A DNA stretch of 16,308 nucleotides. It comes from Umezawaea sp039922235 (GTDB lineage: Bacteria > Actinomycetota > Actinomycetes > Mycobacteriales > Pseudonocardiaceae). The notes below the pieces were generated by a model. That model made no database searches. It worked only from the letters and a program-made list of their open reading frames with translations, and had not been told where the DNA came from. Positions within the stretch are counted from its first letter, which is position 1. Each line of letters opens with the position of its first letter. Positions 1-8,789 of the stretch are shown in pieces. The stretch is from positions 1 through 16,308 of the forward strand of contig JBDSAJ010000586.1 of NCBI GenBank assembly GCA_039922235.1, written 5' to 3'. A program made the position numbers and the translations under genes.

Positions 1-27
1 CGCGGTGCCCCTGAACCACGACAGGCA

Positions 28-396
28 CTAGTCCCACCGCCGCTCGCAGGACCGGGAGTCCGCCAGCCATTCCCCGGTGGTCATGTCCAACGGTCGGCAC
101 CCCAACTCCCCCGCCACCTGGAACACCACCGGCAGCACCGAATCCCCGCCGCTCCTGATGTGCAGCATGATCGAGTCGACGGGATCGTCCCGGCCGATGT
201 TCACCTCGACCAGCCATCCAGGCCCGTCGATCACGCCCCAACTGGTGTCCTCCAGGTCGATGGCGGGCACAGCCCGCCGAAGTGCGTCCTCGACCTGACC
301 GTGCGGTCCGATGGGCGGGGACCGGAAGTCCCTCGGCAGTTCCTCGATCGACCGGAAGCCATCGGGCACCACGCTCAGCAGTACGTTCCAGCTCAT
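28..396 (-). CDS. Small conserved hypothetical protein (122 aa)
   Basis: The function is unknown. I chose the ATG at 396 because an AGGGG ribosome-binding site lies 9 nt before it (406-410) and because the protein from there (MSWNVLLSVVPDGF...) is compact and soluble. The open frame continues upstream to 537, but that part is Arg/Cys-rich and unlike a normal N-terminus. The protein is acidic, has no signal peptide or membrane segment, and contains the stretches WGVIDGPGWLVEVNIG and DSIMLHIRSGGD, which look like an alternating beta-sheet core. From memory, short proteins of this WNVLL...WGVI...SIMLHVRGG type occur in scattered actinobacteria and myxobacteria without an assigned role. An immunity-type role is conceivable, but nothing here supports it. 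The stop is TAG at 28-30. Confidence 0.7.
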   Translation of the reverse strand: MSWNVLLSVVPDGFRSIEELPRDFRSPPIGPHGQVEDALRRAVPAIDLEDTSWGVIDGPGWLVEVNIGRDDPVDSIMLHIRSGGDSVLPVVFQVAGELGCRPLDMTTGEWLADSRSCERRWD

Positions 397-595
397 CGCT
401 CGCCACCCCTCTCTCCGCTCGCCGTTGAGCACCAGGAGCACTATCGCAAGCCACACCGACAGTCGTCGGCCCTCCAGGATGCCGCACCGCCGGTGCGCCG
501 GGCGACCGCATCGTTGCCCCGTACGGACGAACGCCACCGCCGCCGGATCGCCGTATCCACCGCCGGAACTCCCCTGTGCGCAGGTCAGGGAACCG

Positions 596-868
596 TCACT
601 CGACCAGCTCGCCCACCCGCGTCCGGAAGTGGAACGACGACGCCCGGCCCTCCACGATCACCAAGTAGGAGCCGTCACCGAGCCGCAGCACCTTCCGCGA
701 CTTGGGAGCCCACGGGTAGGCGGGCTGGAACTCGCGGGCCAGCCGCAACGCCTCCGCCCGCGCGGCTTCCTGGTCACCGACGGGCGCGACGTGCGAGACC
801 TTCCACTCGCGCCCGTCACCCATGCCACGAATCTCCTCGACCAGCACCCACCAGCCCGCGTCGCTCAT
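596..868 (-). CDS. Small conserved hypothetical protein (90 aa)
   Basis: The function is unknown. The product begins MSDAGWWVLVEEIRGMGDGREW and ends in FHFRTRVGELVE. It is a short soluble alpha/beta protein whose central segment (AARAEALRLAREF) is an amphipathic helix. I prefer the ATG at 868, which has only a weak GGATC-like ribosome-binding site. An in-frame TTG at 895 would add nine residues and has no better signal. The next gene starts divergently 75 bp away at 943, so the two may share a promoter region. The 199 bp between this stop and the start of the left-hand neighbour at 396 hold no further gene that I can support. Proteins of this size opening with WWVLVEE are common in actinomycetes (recalled, not searched). 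The function cannot be inferred. Confidence 0.65.
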   Translation of the reverse strand: MSDAGWWVLVEEIRGMGDGREWKVSHVAPVGDQEAARAEALRLAREFQPAYPWAPKSRKVLRLGDGSYLVIVEGRASSFHFRTRVGELVE

Positions 869-942
869 GCCGATCCGACGCCCGACCTGCGCCAACGGTT
901 CCTGGCCCGAAAATTGTCGGACCCGGCCGGCACTCTGCGGGC

Positions 943-1491
943 ATGGCAGTGCACGTGGCGAGCAGGAGGCGCGGAAGCGCTTGGCTGGTGAAGAACCACC
1001 CAGGAGCCGCGGTGGTGGACGTGACCTCGAAGGGCCCGGCGCCGTGGGTGCGCCTCAGCCCGTTCTACCCGCACGACGGCATCCCGGTGCCCTTCACGCC
1101 GGGCGTGACCGGTGAGTCGGTCGAGGGCGTCTGGCAGGCGCTGAAGGTCTTCGACGACGCGGACGTCGACGCGACCAAGCTGCGGGTGACCACCATGGCG
1201 GGCCTCAAGCGCACCGTGCGGCGCTTCGGCCCGGTCCGCGGCCACCGCGCGGGCCTGGAGGGCACCGACCTGCTGCCGTACGAGGAGGCCCGCCGCCGCA
1301 TCTACCTGCCGACCTACCGGTGGGTGCTGGAGAACCGGGCGGAAGCCGAGGTCGCCGAGTTGCGGGCACTGGCGGCCGAGCGGGACGTGGTGCTGCTCGA
1401 CTACACCACGAACGGCGACGTGACCGACCTGTCGACCCCGCTCTCCCACGCCGCGCTGGTCGCGCGGCACCTGCGGGGCGAGTGGGAATGA
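943..1491 (+). CDS. Conserved actinobacterial protein, possibly DUF6939 family (182 aa)
   Basis: This is a soluble protein of unknown function. It starts MAVHVASRRRGSAWLVKNHPGA and carries well-preserved blocks: VVDVTSKGPAPWVRLSPFYPH near residue 30, SVEGVWQALKVF near residue 65, TMAGLKRTVRRFGPVRGHRAG near residue 85, and VVLLDYTTNGDV followed by LSHAALVARHLRGEW at the C-terminus. The dense Trp, Gly and Arg conservation suggests an enzyme or nucleic-acid-associated fold, but this is only impression. I recall actinobacterial proteins of this kind annotated as DUF6939, and I cannot confirm that here. The start is the first ATG after the divergent gene. No ribosome-binding site precedes it (CTGCGGGC), so the mRNA may have a very short leader. 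The gene converges on the DUF2537 gene with a 56-bp gap. Confidence 0.8.
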   Translation: MAVHVASRRRGSAWLVKNHPGAAVVDVTSKGPAPWVRLSPFYPHDGIPVPFTPGVTGESVEGVWQALKVFDDADVDATKLRVTTMAGLKRTVRRFGPVRGHRAGLEGTDLLPYEEARRRIYLPTYRWVLENRAEAEVAELRALAAERDVVLLDYTTNGDVTDLSTPLSHAALVARHLRGEWE

Positions 1492-1547
1492 TTTTCCCAG
1501 CGGACGGCTCGCGGAGCGGCCGAGTCCCAGTGCGGGCTGGGCCGACG

Positions 1548-2177
1548 TCAGGGTTCGAGCAGGGTCAGGATGAGGGAGAGCCAGGCCAGCACGACGCCGG
1601 TGGTGACGCCGTACGCGACCCAGCGCCAGATGATCACCTTGCGGGCCAGCCACACCGACGGGGCGATGCCGCCCACAACCAGCACGTTCGCGATGAGGGC
1701 CAGCCAGCGGTTGGTCTCGCCGAGGCCGAGGGAGAGCGTGACGACCATGAGGGCGGCGACCGCGCCGCTGAAGACGCTGACGGTCAGCCCCGTGCCCCAC
1801 GGGGTCGGTTCGGCGGGTTGTTCTTCGGCGTCCGGCTCGACAACGGGTGCGGGGATGCGGATCTTCGGGCGGACGCCGGACTGCGAGGCGTCGACCAGGT
1901 GGCGCTCGCCGGTGACCGGGTCGGCGAAGGCGACCGGGGTGCCCATGTCGGCGGCGAGCCTGCCCGCCAGCTGACGGCCGCGCCTGGTCACGAGGGCGCC
2001 CGCGGCGCCGTCGGCGGGGGCGTTGGTGCGCTGCACGGCCTCGGCCACCTTGGCCCACTCGTGCAGCGCCTCGGCCAGGCCGGCACCCAGCGGAAGGGTG
2101 TGCGGATCCACTTCCAGTTCACCCGACTCGCTTTCGCCCGCGAGCACCGCGCGGCCTGCCTGCACACGCAACTCCAC
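1548..2177 (-). CDS. DUF2537 family membrane protein (209 aa)
   Basis: This is an actinobacterial membrane protein of unknown function. A soluble N-terminal part of about 105 residues (MELRVQAGRAVLAG..., DPHTLPLGAGLAEALHEWA..., VTRRGRQLAGRLAADMGTPV) is followed by a Pro/Glu-rich linker at residues 107-126. Three hydrophobic segments follow at about 128-152, 158-178 and 185-207. The start is a GTG preceded by a GGGAGGG ribosome-binding site about 9 nt away. It lies 58 bp downstream of the SpoU-type methyltransferase on the same strand, so the two are probably co-transcribed. DUF2537 is assigned from the layout and the characteristic HEWA and RRGRQLAGR blocks as I remember the family. The family has no established biochemical role. 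Transport is unlikely with three helices, and a membrane-anchored accessory or sensory role is as far as I would go. Confidence 0.83.
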   Translation of the reverse strand: MELRVQAGRAVLAGESESGELEVDPHTLPLGAGLAEALHEWAKVAEAVQRTNAPADGAAGALVTRRGRQLAGRLAADMGTPVAFADPVTGERHLVDASQSGVRPKIRIPAPVVEPDAEEQPAEPTPWGTGLTVSVFSGAVAALMVVTLSLGLGETNRWLALIANVLVVGGIAPSVWLARKVIIWRWVAYGVTTGVVLAWLSLILTLLEP

Positions 2178-2235
2178 GAACGGTCCCTCCCACGGTCACG
2201 GCTTCCAAGAAGAACGTATCGTGTCGCCCGGTCTT

Positions 2236-3015
2236 TCAGGCGATCGCGTAGAACACCACGGCCGCGGCCGTGGCCACGTTGAGGGAATCGACGCCCGCCG
2301 CCATCGGGATGCGGACGGCCACGTCCGCCGAGGCGATGGCCTCCTCGGTCAGTCCCGGCCCTTCCGAACCGAGCAGCACGGCGACCCGCGAACCCCGCAG
2401 GCCCGCGTCCGCGAGGCTGACCGATCCTTCCCGCGGGGTGAGGGCGACGACGCGGAAACCCTGCGAGCGCAACATGTCCAGGCCGCCGGGCCACGAGTCG
2501 AGCCCGGCGAACGGCACCCGCAGCACGTGCCCCATCGACACCCGGACGCTGCGCCGGTAGAGCGGGTCGCTGCAGCCGGGGCCGAGCAGGACGCCGTCGA
2601 CGCCCAGCGCGGCGGCGTTGCGGAAGATCGACCCGAGGTTCTCGTGGTCCCCCACGCCTTCCAGCACGGCGAGGCGGCGGGCGCCCGCGGCGATCTCGGC
2701 CGCCGACGGCTGCACGGCCCGGTCGGCGGCGGCGAGCACGCCGCGGTTGAGGTGGAAGCCGACGACCTCCGCCATCACGTCGGCGGACGCGACGTACGCG
2801 GGTGCGGGCAGTTCGCCCAGCGCCTCGATCCGCCTGCGCACCCCCAGGAACCCCCGCACCGGGAATGGCGACGCGAGCAGGCGCTCGACCACGACCACGC
2901 CTTCGGCGATCACGAGGCCGCGGCCACCCGGCCGGTCCGGTCTGCGGTCGGCCGTCGACAGGTCGCGGAAGTCGTCCAGCCGCGGATCCGCCGGGTCGTC
3001 GATCTCGATCACCAC
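2236..3015 (-). CDS. SpoU/TrmH-family RNA 2'-O-methyltransferase (259 aa)
   Basis: This is a cytoplasmic SPOUT-class enzyme that methylates a ribose 2'-OH in rRNA or tRNA using S-adenosylmethionine. The N-terminal part (to about residue 110) resembles the L30e-like substrate-binding domain. The catalytic domain shows all three SpoU motifs: motif 1 NLGSIFRNAAALG (126-138) with the catalytic-type Arg, motif 2 LLGSEGPGL (214-222), and motif 3 IPMAAGVDSLNVATA (236-250), which forms the knot and cofactor site. The target nucleotide cannot be read from sequence. The start is one of two adjacent GTG codons (3015 or 3012). A GGGAGGT lies about 15 nt upstream, farther than usual. It is the first gene of a likely operon with DUF2537 and is divergent from the GCS2-like gene. 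A thiostrepton-resistance-type methyltransferase is possible but not indicated. Confidence 0.93.
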   Translation of the reverse strand: MVIEIDDPADPRLDDFRDLSTADRRPDRPGGRGLVIAEGVVVVERLLASPFPVRGFLGVRRRIEALGELPAPAYVASADVMAEVVGFHLNRGVLAAADRAVQPSAAEIAAGARRLAVLEGVGDHENLGSIFRNAAALGVDGVLLGPGCSDPLYRRSVRVSMGHVLRVPFAGLDSWPGGLDMLRSQGFRVVALTPREGSVSLADAGLRGSRVAVLLGSEGPGLTEEAIASADVAVRIPMAAGVDSLNVATAAAVVFYAIA

Positions 3016-3220
3016 GGCGGAATTCTCGCACCTCCCACCATGTGAGCGACGCTCGTAGTCCAGAGGGCTCAACAGCCAAGCCGCCAACCAGCACATCCTC
3101 GCCGATTGTTACATCGAAGTGACGGAGAGCACCGATTTGGGCTCTGGCGGCCCCCTGCGCGCTGTGCCACCGTTGGCGCTCCACTCCGCCGCCGGAGCCG
3201 CACGACGAAGGGGAGGCGGC

Positions 3221-4714
3221 ATGGGTAGAGATGTCTCCAGCCGCACGTACACCCGCGAAGACCGCCAGCAGTACCGGGAAAAGGTGCAGCGGTGCCTCGA
3301 AGCCCTGGCGACCATGCTCGCGGAGGACAGCTTCTCCTTTCCCCGCACGCAGATGGGCCTGGAGATAGAGCTGGCACTCGTGGACGACGCGATGAGACCG
3401 GCGATGGCGAACGCGGAAGTGCTGGAGAAGATCGACGACCCGTCGTTCACCCTCGAACTCGGCCAGCAGAACCTGGAGATCAACGTCCCGCCGCGCGCGC
3501 TCGCGGGTGACGAGACGCTCGGCCTGGAACAGGATCTCCGGGCGTCGCTGGGTGCCGCCGACGAGAAGGCGAAGGACGCGGGTGCGAACCTGGTGATGAT
3601 CGGGGTGCTGCCCACGTTGCGGCACGAGCACTTCGACCAGCGGTGGCTGTCGAACAGTTCGCGCTACAAGGTGTTGAACGACCGCATCTTCGCCGCGCGC
3701 GGCGAGGAGACCGTGCTGCACATGGTGGGCTCGCCGATCCCCGGCCGCGGCCCGGAGAAGCTGCTGAGCTACCAGGAGTCGATCCTGCCGGAGGCCGCCT
3801 GCACGTCCGTGCAGCTGCACTTGCAGGTGGCGCCCTCCGACTTCGCCGCGCACTGGAACGCGGCGCAGTGCCTCGCGGGCGTGCAGGTCGCGATCGGCGC
3901 GAACTCACCGTTCCTGCTGGGCCGGGCGCTGTGGCACGAGACCCGCATCCCGCTGTTCCTCCAGGCGACCGACACGCGGTCCGAGGAGCTGAAGAACCAG
4001 GGCGTGCGGCCGCGGGTGTGGTTCGGCGAGCGCTGGATCACCTCGATCTTCGACCTGTTCGAGGAGAACGCCCGCTACTTCCCGGCGCTGCTGCCCGAGA
4101 CCGACGACGAGAACCCCGTCGAGGTGCTGGAGTGCGGCGGCACGCCGGAACTCTCCGAGCTGCGGCTGCACAACGGCACCGTCTGGCGGTGGAACCGGCC
4201 GGTGTACGACGTGGTCGACGGCGTGCCACACCTGCGCATCGAGAACCGGGTGCTGCCCGCGGGTCCGACCGTGCTGGACATCGTGGCCAACGCGGCGTTC
4301 TTCTACGGCGCCCAGCGGGCGCTGGTCGACCAGGAGCGTCCACTGTGGACTCGGATGTCGTTCCAGGCGGCCGAGGAGAACCTGTTCACCGGTTCCCGGC
4401 ACGGGATGGGCGCGCAGCTGTACTGGCCGGGCATCGGCTGGGTCCCGCCGGACGAACTGGTGCTGCGCAGGCTGTTGCCGATGGCGCACGACGGGCTGCG
4501 CGCCTGCGGCGTGTCCGACGAGGCCCGCGAGCGCTACCTCGGGGTGATCGAGCAGCGCTGCCTGACCCGCCGCACGGGCTCGTCGTGGCAGCGCGACACC
4601 GTGGTGCGCCTGGAAGAGCGCGGCGCCGATCGCGGAGCCGCGCTCACCGGGATGCTCAAGCGGTACGTCGAACTCATGCACGGGGGCGACCCCGTGCACA
4701 CCTGGCCCCTCTGA
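3221..4714 (+). CDS. GCS2-type glutamate-cysteine ligase-like protein (497 aa)
   Basis: This is a member of the glutamate-cysteine ligase superfamily (GCS2, carboxylate-amine ligase fold), whose members join the gamma-carboxyl of glutamate or a similar acid to an amine using ATP. It has the expected early GLEIE motif (residues 46-50), whose acidic residues ligate metal in the superfamily. Other family-like blocks are LELGQQNLEINVPP near 100, SVQLHLQV near 200, GANSPFLLG near 230 and RIENRVLPAGPTVLD near 350. The ATG at 3221 was chosen because GGGGAGG lies 4 nt before it (3210-3216). The frame is open back to 3119, but that extension is low-complexity. At about 500 residues it is longer than YbdK-type ligases (about 370). 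Actinomycetes use mycothiol rather than glutathione, so the true substrate is uncertain. It is monocistronic and converges on the 4737-5147 gene. Confidence 0.88.
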   Translation: MGRDVSSRTYTREDRQQYREKVQRCLEALATMLAEDSFSFPRTQMGLEIELALVDDAMRPAMANAEVLEKIDDPSFTLELGQQNLEINVPPRALAGDETLGLEQDLRASLGAADEKAKDAGANLVMIGVLPTLRHEHFDQRWLSNSSRYKVLNDRIFAARGEETVLHMVGSPIPGRGPEKLLSYQESILPEAACTSVQLHLQVAPSDFAAHWNAAQCLAGVQVAIGANSPFLLGRALWHETRIPLFLQATDTRSEELKNQGVRPRVWFGERWITSIFDLFEENARYFPALLPETDDENPVEVLECGGTPELSELRLHNGTVWRWNRPVYDVVDGVPHLRIENRVLPAGPTVLDIVANAAFFYGAQRALVDQERPLWTRMSFQAAEENLFTGSRHGMGAQLYWPGIGWVPPDELVLRRLLPMAHDGLRACGVSDEARERYLGVIEQRCLTRRTGSSWQRDTVVRLEERGADRGAALTGMLKRYVELMHGGDPVHTWPL

Positions 4715-4736
4715 CCTCGTGAGGCAGCCGAACGGT

Positions 4737-5147
4737 CTAGCGGCGGCGGCCGGACTTCAGTGGCGCGACGTCCGCGCCGTCGTGGGAACTGCGGCAGTCG
4801 TCCGGGGTCACGGCCTCGACCGCGAGGGTCAGCATCCCCTTGACACCGGTGTAGATGGACTCGCCGCAGGAGGCCAGCGAGGTGTGCACCCGGTTGGAGT
4901 CGGAGAAGTCGCGCTCGTCCTTGACGCGCTTCTTCCCGGCTTCCTCCGGCTTGGTGGCGCTGCGGAGGTTCACCTCCAGCCAGGCGGCTACCTCGGCGGG
5001 GGTGCTCAGCACCTCTTCCGGGGTGCGTTCCAGCCGTTCCGCCCGAGGGGAGGCGTGGTCCAGCGAGGTGTGCTCGACGTAGGCGTGCCAGTGCGTGTTG
5101 CGCATGGACCAGGTCTGTTCGACAGGCCAGTCCTCCTCGGTGCTCAT
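4737..5147 (-). CDS. Small hypothetical protein downstream of ABC-F (136 aa)
   Basis: The function is unknown. The protein starts MSTEEDWPVEQTWSMRNTHWHAYVEHTSL and ends in the basic tail LKSGRRR. The middle (ERTPEEVLSTPAEVAAWLEVNLRSATKPEEAGKKRVKDERDF) is predicted helical and highly charged. There is no membrane segment or signal peptide, and only two cysteines. The gene begins 4 bp after the TAG stop of the ABC-F gene. The stop, an AGGAGG ribosome-binding site and the ATG are fused in the string TAGGAGGATG, so translation is very likely coupled and the protein should be made together with the ABC-F factor. The AGGAGG abuts the ATG directly, which is unusually close. The next in-frame Met is residue 15, so the exact start is less certain than the gene itself. 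Confidence 0.75.
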   Translation of the reverse strand: MSTEEDWPVEQTWSMRNTHWHAYVEHTSLDHASPRAERLERTPEEVLSTPAEVAAWLEVNLRSATKPEEAGKKRVKDERDFSDSNRVHTSLASCGESIYTGVKGMLTLAVEAVTPDDCRSSHDGADVAPLKSGRRR

Positions 5148-5151
5148 CCTC

Positions 5152-6801
<1,650 letters not shown>

Positions 6802-6841
6802 GGTCCTGACCGTTCCAGCACGGGGACCGCCGGGCAACCGA

Positions 6842-6864
6842 GTTTTCCCGCTCCGCCGGAAAAC
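6842..6864 (-). other. Short hairpin in the ABC-F leader
   Basis: GTTTTCC (6842-6848) and GGAAAAC (6858-6864) form a perfect 7-bp inverted repeat around a 9-nt loop. It abuts the large hairpin at 6865-6910 with no gap. On the minus strand the T-run expected just after a terminator hairpin (6863-6860) is therefore itself in a stem. This could be incidental, or part of a termination/antitermination pair before the ABC-F gene. Confidence 0.45.
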
Positions 6865-6910
6865 GACCAGGCCCCGCCCCCGGTGGTACGACCGGGGGCG
6901 GGGTCTGGTC
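6865..6910 (-). terminator. Strong 20-bp hairpin followed by TTTT (terminator or attenuator)
   Basis: The arms at 6865-6884 and 6891-6910 pair over 20 bp with a single mismatch and enclose a 6-nt loop (GGTACG). Each arm is rich in G/C (core CCCCGCCCCCGG). On the minus strand it is followed by G then TTTT (6863-6860), the look of an intrinsic terminator. It lies 103 nt after the MFS stop and 63 nt before the ABC-F start. It can therefore be the terminator of the MarR-MFS operon, a leader attenuator of the ABC-F gene, or both. On the plus strand there is no gene for it to serve. Confidence 0.72.
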
Positions 6911-6953
6911 TGTTCCCGAACTGACTGCCACTCCCACCACGAAGTGACAAGAC

Positions 6954-6972
6954 TTAGGTTAGCCTAAGCTCT
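6954..6972 (-). promoter_or_regulatory. Probable DtxR/IdeR/DmdR iron box
   Basis: The plus-strand site TTAGGTTAGCCTAAGCTCT matches the well-known actinobacterial iron-box consensus TTAGGTTAGSCTAACCTAA at 16 of 19 positions. The nine left-hand bases and the central CTAA are intact. A core palindrome CTTAGG-N4-CCTAAG is centred in it. DtxR-family repressors with Fe2+ bind such sites. The only gene it could control in a normal orientation is the minus-strand ABC-F gene, whose start is about 150 nt away. The MFS gene ends 40 bp on the other side. The site sequence is seen directly, while binding and regulation are inferred. Confidence 0.6.
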
Positions 6973-6984
6973 TAACGTTGGGAA
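6956..6984 (-). promoter_or_regulatory. Candidate promoter for the ABC-F operon
   Basis: On the minus strand, TTCCCA (6984-6979; 4/6 to TTGACA) and TAACCT (6961-6956; TANNNT type) are separated by exactly 17 nt. The -10 lies inside the iron box, the usual arrangement for repression by a DtxR-family protein. Initiation would fall near 6949 and give a leader of roughly 150 nt that includes both hairpins. The hexamers are weak matches, so this rests partly on the coincidence with the iron box. Confidence 0.35.
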
Positions 6985-7012
6985 GTGGGCGTCCCGAAAG
7001 AGCGCAGGACCG

Positions 7013-8341
7013 CTACCCGCGGCGGCGCACGGGGAACCTGGGCAGCACCAGCCCACCGCGGCGAACCAGGACGGCGTAGCCGACCAGCGCCGTGACGATG
7101 GAGATCACGCCGCCCGCGACCAGCGGGGCACGGCCGGTGAACACCTCGGCCAGCCAGCCCATCACCGGCCCGCCCAGCGGGGTGCCGCCGAGGAACACCA
7201 GCATGTAGAGGCCCATCACCCGGCCGCGCATGTCCGGCGCCACGGACAGCTGCACGGTGGCGTTGGCGGTGGTCGTGAAAGTCATCATCGCGATGCCGAC
7301 CGGGATCAGCATCAGCCCGGTCGTGATCAGGTTCGGCATCAGGCCCGCCAGGACCTCCAGCACGCCGAACGCCAGCGCGCCGCCGATCAGCAGTCCCAGC
7401 CGCGGCTTGCCGCGCGTGCTGCGCTTGGCGGCGAGCGTGGCCCCCGCGAGGGTGCCGACGGCGAGCAGGGTCGTCAGCAGGCCGTACGCGTCGGCGTTGC
7501 CGCCGAACACGTTGCGCGCCATGACCGCGAGCGTGAGGAAGAAGTTCAGCCCGAACGTGGAGATGAAGAAGACCAGCACGAGCAGGATCACCAGGTCAGG
7601 ACGGCCCCGCACGTACCGCAGGCCCTCGCGCAACTGGCCCCGCTCGCGGGGCACCGGGTCGGAGCGGTGCAGCTGGGCCACGTTCATCAGCAGCAGCCCG
7701 CCGATCACCCCGACGAACGAGGCCGCGTTGATCAGGAACATCCAGCCGGTGCCGATGAGCGTGATGCCGACGCCCGCGACCGCGGGTCCGACCATGCGGG
7801 CCAGGTTGAACGTCATCGAGTTCAGCGCCACGGCGTTCGGCAGCTGCGCCTTGCCGACCATCTCGATCACGAACGACTGCCGCACCGGGGTTTCCGTCGC
7901 CGACACGCACCCGAGCAGCAGGCACAGCAGGTACACCTGCCAGAGCTGCACGAGCCCGGTGACGTCCAGCAGCCCCAGCGTCAGCGCGCACAGCGCGAGC
8001 CCGGTCTCCAGCACCAGCAGCAGCCTGCGCTTGTCCATCCGGTCCGCGAGGACACCCGCGTAGAGCGAGAACACCAGCGTGGGCGCGAACTGGAGCGCGG
8101 CGGCGATGCCGAGCGCGACCGGGCTGCCGTGGGACAGCTCCAGCACGAGCCAGTCCTGCGCCACGCGCTGCATCCACACGCCGATGAGGGAAACGACCTG
8201 GCCGGAGGCGTAGAAGCGGTAGTTGCGGACCTTCAGGGACTCGAACATGCCGGTGCGCTTCGGTGCCGCCTTCTTCGGCGGAGGTAGCGCGATGTCCCGG
8301 TCGACCCGATCCGTCTCGCTACCACCCGCGTAAGCCGGCAC
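7013..8341 (-). CDS. MFS transporter, DHA3/EntS-like exporter (442 aa)
   Basis: This is an integral membrane major-facilitator protein with about 12 predicted helices, probably a proton-driven exporter of a small molecule. After a 31-residue soluble N-terminus with the basic stretch PPPKKAAPKRTG, the fold opens with FESLKVRNYRFYASGQVVSL, typical of the EntS/MFS_3 branch. The motif-A-like loop LADRMDKRRLLL lies near residue 107. A second-half equivalent RGRVMGLYMLVFLGGTPLGG lies near residue 375. The tail is basic (VRRRG). The GTG start at 8341 is 4 bp after the MarR stop, with AAGG merged into it, so translation is coupled to the regulator. An internal ATG before FESLKV is an alternative. The MarR-MFS pairing suggests ligand-responsive efflux. 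The substrate is unknown. The iron box beyond its 3' end does not precede this gene. Confidence 0.9.
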   Translation of the reverse strand: MPAYAGGSETDRVDRDIALPPPKKAAPKRTGMFESLKVRNYRFYASGQVVSLIGVWMQRVAQDWLVLELSHGSPVALGIAAALQFAPTLVFSLYAGVLADRMDKRRLLLVLETGLALCALTLGLLDVTGLVQLWQVYLLCLLLGCVSATETPVRQSFVIEMVGKAQLPNAVALNSMTFNLARMVGPAVAGVGITLIGTGWMFLINAASFVGVIGGLLLMNVAQLHRSDPVPRERGQLREGLRYVRGRPDLVILLVLVFFISTFGLNFFLTLAVMARNVFGGNADAYGLLTTLLAVGTLAGATLAAKRSTRGKPRLGLLIGGALAFGVLEVLAGLMPNLITTGLMLIPVGIAMMTFTTTANATVQLSVAPDMRGRVMGLYMLVFLGGTPLGGPVMGWLAEVFTGRAPLVAGGVISIVTALVGYAVLVRRGGLVLPRFPVRRRG

Positions 8342-8345
8342 CTTG

Positions 8346-8777
8346 TTACTGCCCCGCCATCCTGTCGATGATCTCCGCCGCGCGGGAGAGGAGTTCCCGC
8401 TCTTCCGCCGTCAGTTCGGCCAACCGCTTGTCGAGCCAGGCTTCCCTGGCGCCGACCTCTTCGTTCACGAACACGAGACCGGCCTCGCTGAGCTGCACGA
8501 TGGCCTGGCGGCCGTCGGTCGGGTGAGGCCTGCGGGTCGCGAAACCGAACTCCTCGAGAGCCGCGATCACCCGCGTCATCGACGGCGGCTGGACGCCTTC
8601 CTTGGCGGCCAGTTCACCGGGGGTCAGCGGTCCGCACTTGTGCAGTGTGGACAGCGCCGAAACCTGCGTGAGGGTGATCGACGAGTTGGTGCGCTGCGCG
8701 CGGAGCCTGCGGTTGAGCCTGACCACGGCAAGCCGGAGCCTGCTCGCCAGTCCCTGCTCACCCACGGTGTCCGTCAC
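8346..8777 (-). CDS. MarR-family transcriptional regulator (143 aa)
   Basis: This is a winged-helix DNA-binding regulator, in this family usually a dimeric repressor released by a small ligand or by oxidation. Helices and recognition helix are seen in LTQVSALSTLHKCGPLTPGELAAKEGVQPPSMTRVIAALEEFG. The wing carries the family-typical RRPHPTDGRQAIVQLSEAG. The C-terminal dimerisation helix is LDKRLAELTAEERELLSRAAEIID. It has one Cys, in HKCG, next to the recognition segment; some MarR proteins sense redox through such a residue, but this is only suggestive. I chose GTG 8777 (MTDTVGEQGLASRL). GTG 8795 is in frame but would put a likely -10 element inside the gene. The gene is first in a two-gene operon with the MFS exporter, whose expression it probably controls. 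Confidence 0.9.
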   Translation of the reverse strand: MTDTVGEQGLASRLRLAVVRLNRRLRAQRTNSSITLTQVSALSTLHKCGPLTPGELAAKEGVQPPSMTRVIAALEEFGFATRRPHPTDGRQAIVQLSEAGLVFVNEEVGAREAWLDKRLAELTAEERELLSRAAEIIDRMAGQ

Positions 8778-8783
8778 GTAGTT

Positions 8784-8789
8784 AGCATA
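8784..8789 (-). promoter_or_regulatory. Candidate -10 element placed for a leaderless MarR mRNA
   Basis: On the minus strand TATGCT fits the actinobacterial TANNNT pattern and ends 6 nt before the GTG at 8777. That is the spacing expected if transcription begins at or next to the start codon. No convincing -35 is visible. The alternative is a conventional start with the GAGG about 12 nt before the same GTG. Confidence 0.35.

Noticed and set aside
397..537. N-terminal extension of the first gene with a hydrophobic stretch (VWLAIVLLVL)
   Set aside because: The ATG at 396 has a good ribosome-binding site at the right distance, and the extension lacks one. The hydrophobic run is short and preceded by an Arg/Cys-rich stretch unlike a signal peptide.
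1492..1547. Terminator between the convergent genes ending at 1491 and 1548
   Set aside because: CCCAG/CTGGG gives only a 5-bp stem and no T-run. Not strong enough to call.
1988..3853. Long minus-strand open frame across the SpoU and GCS2-like genes
   Set aside because: It overlaps two well-supported genes in other frames and is low-complexity Arg/Gly/Ala. It has no start signal or motif.
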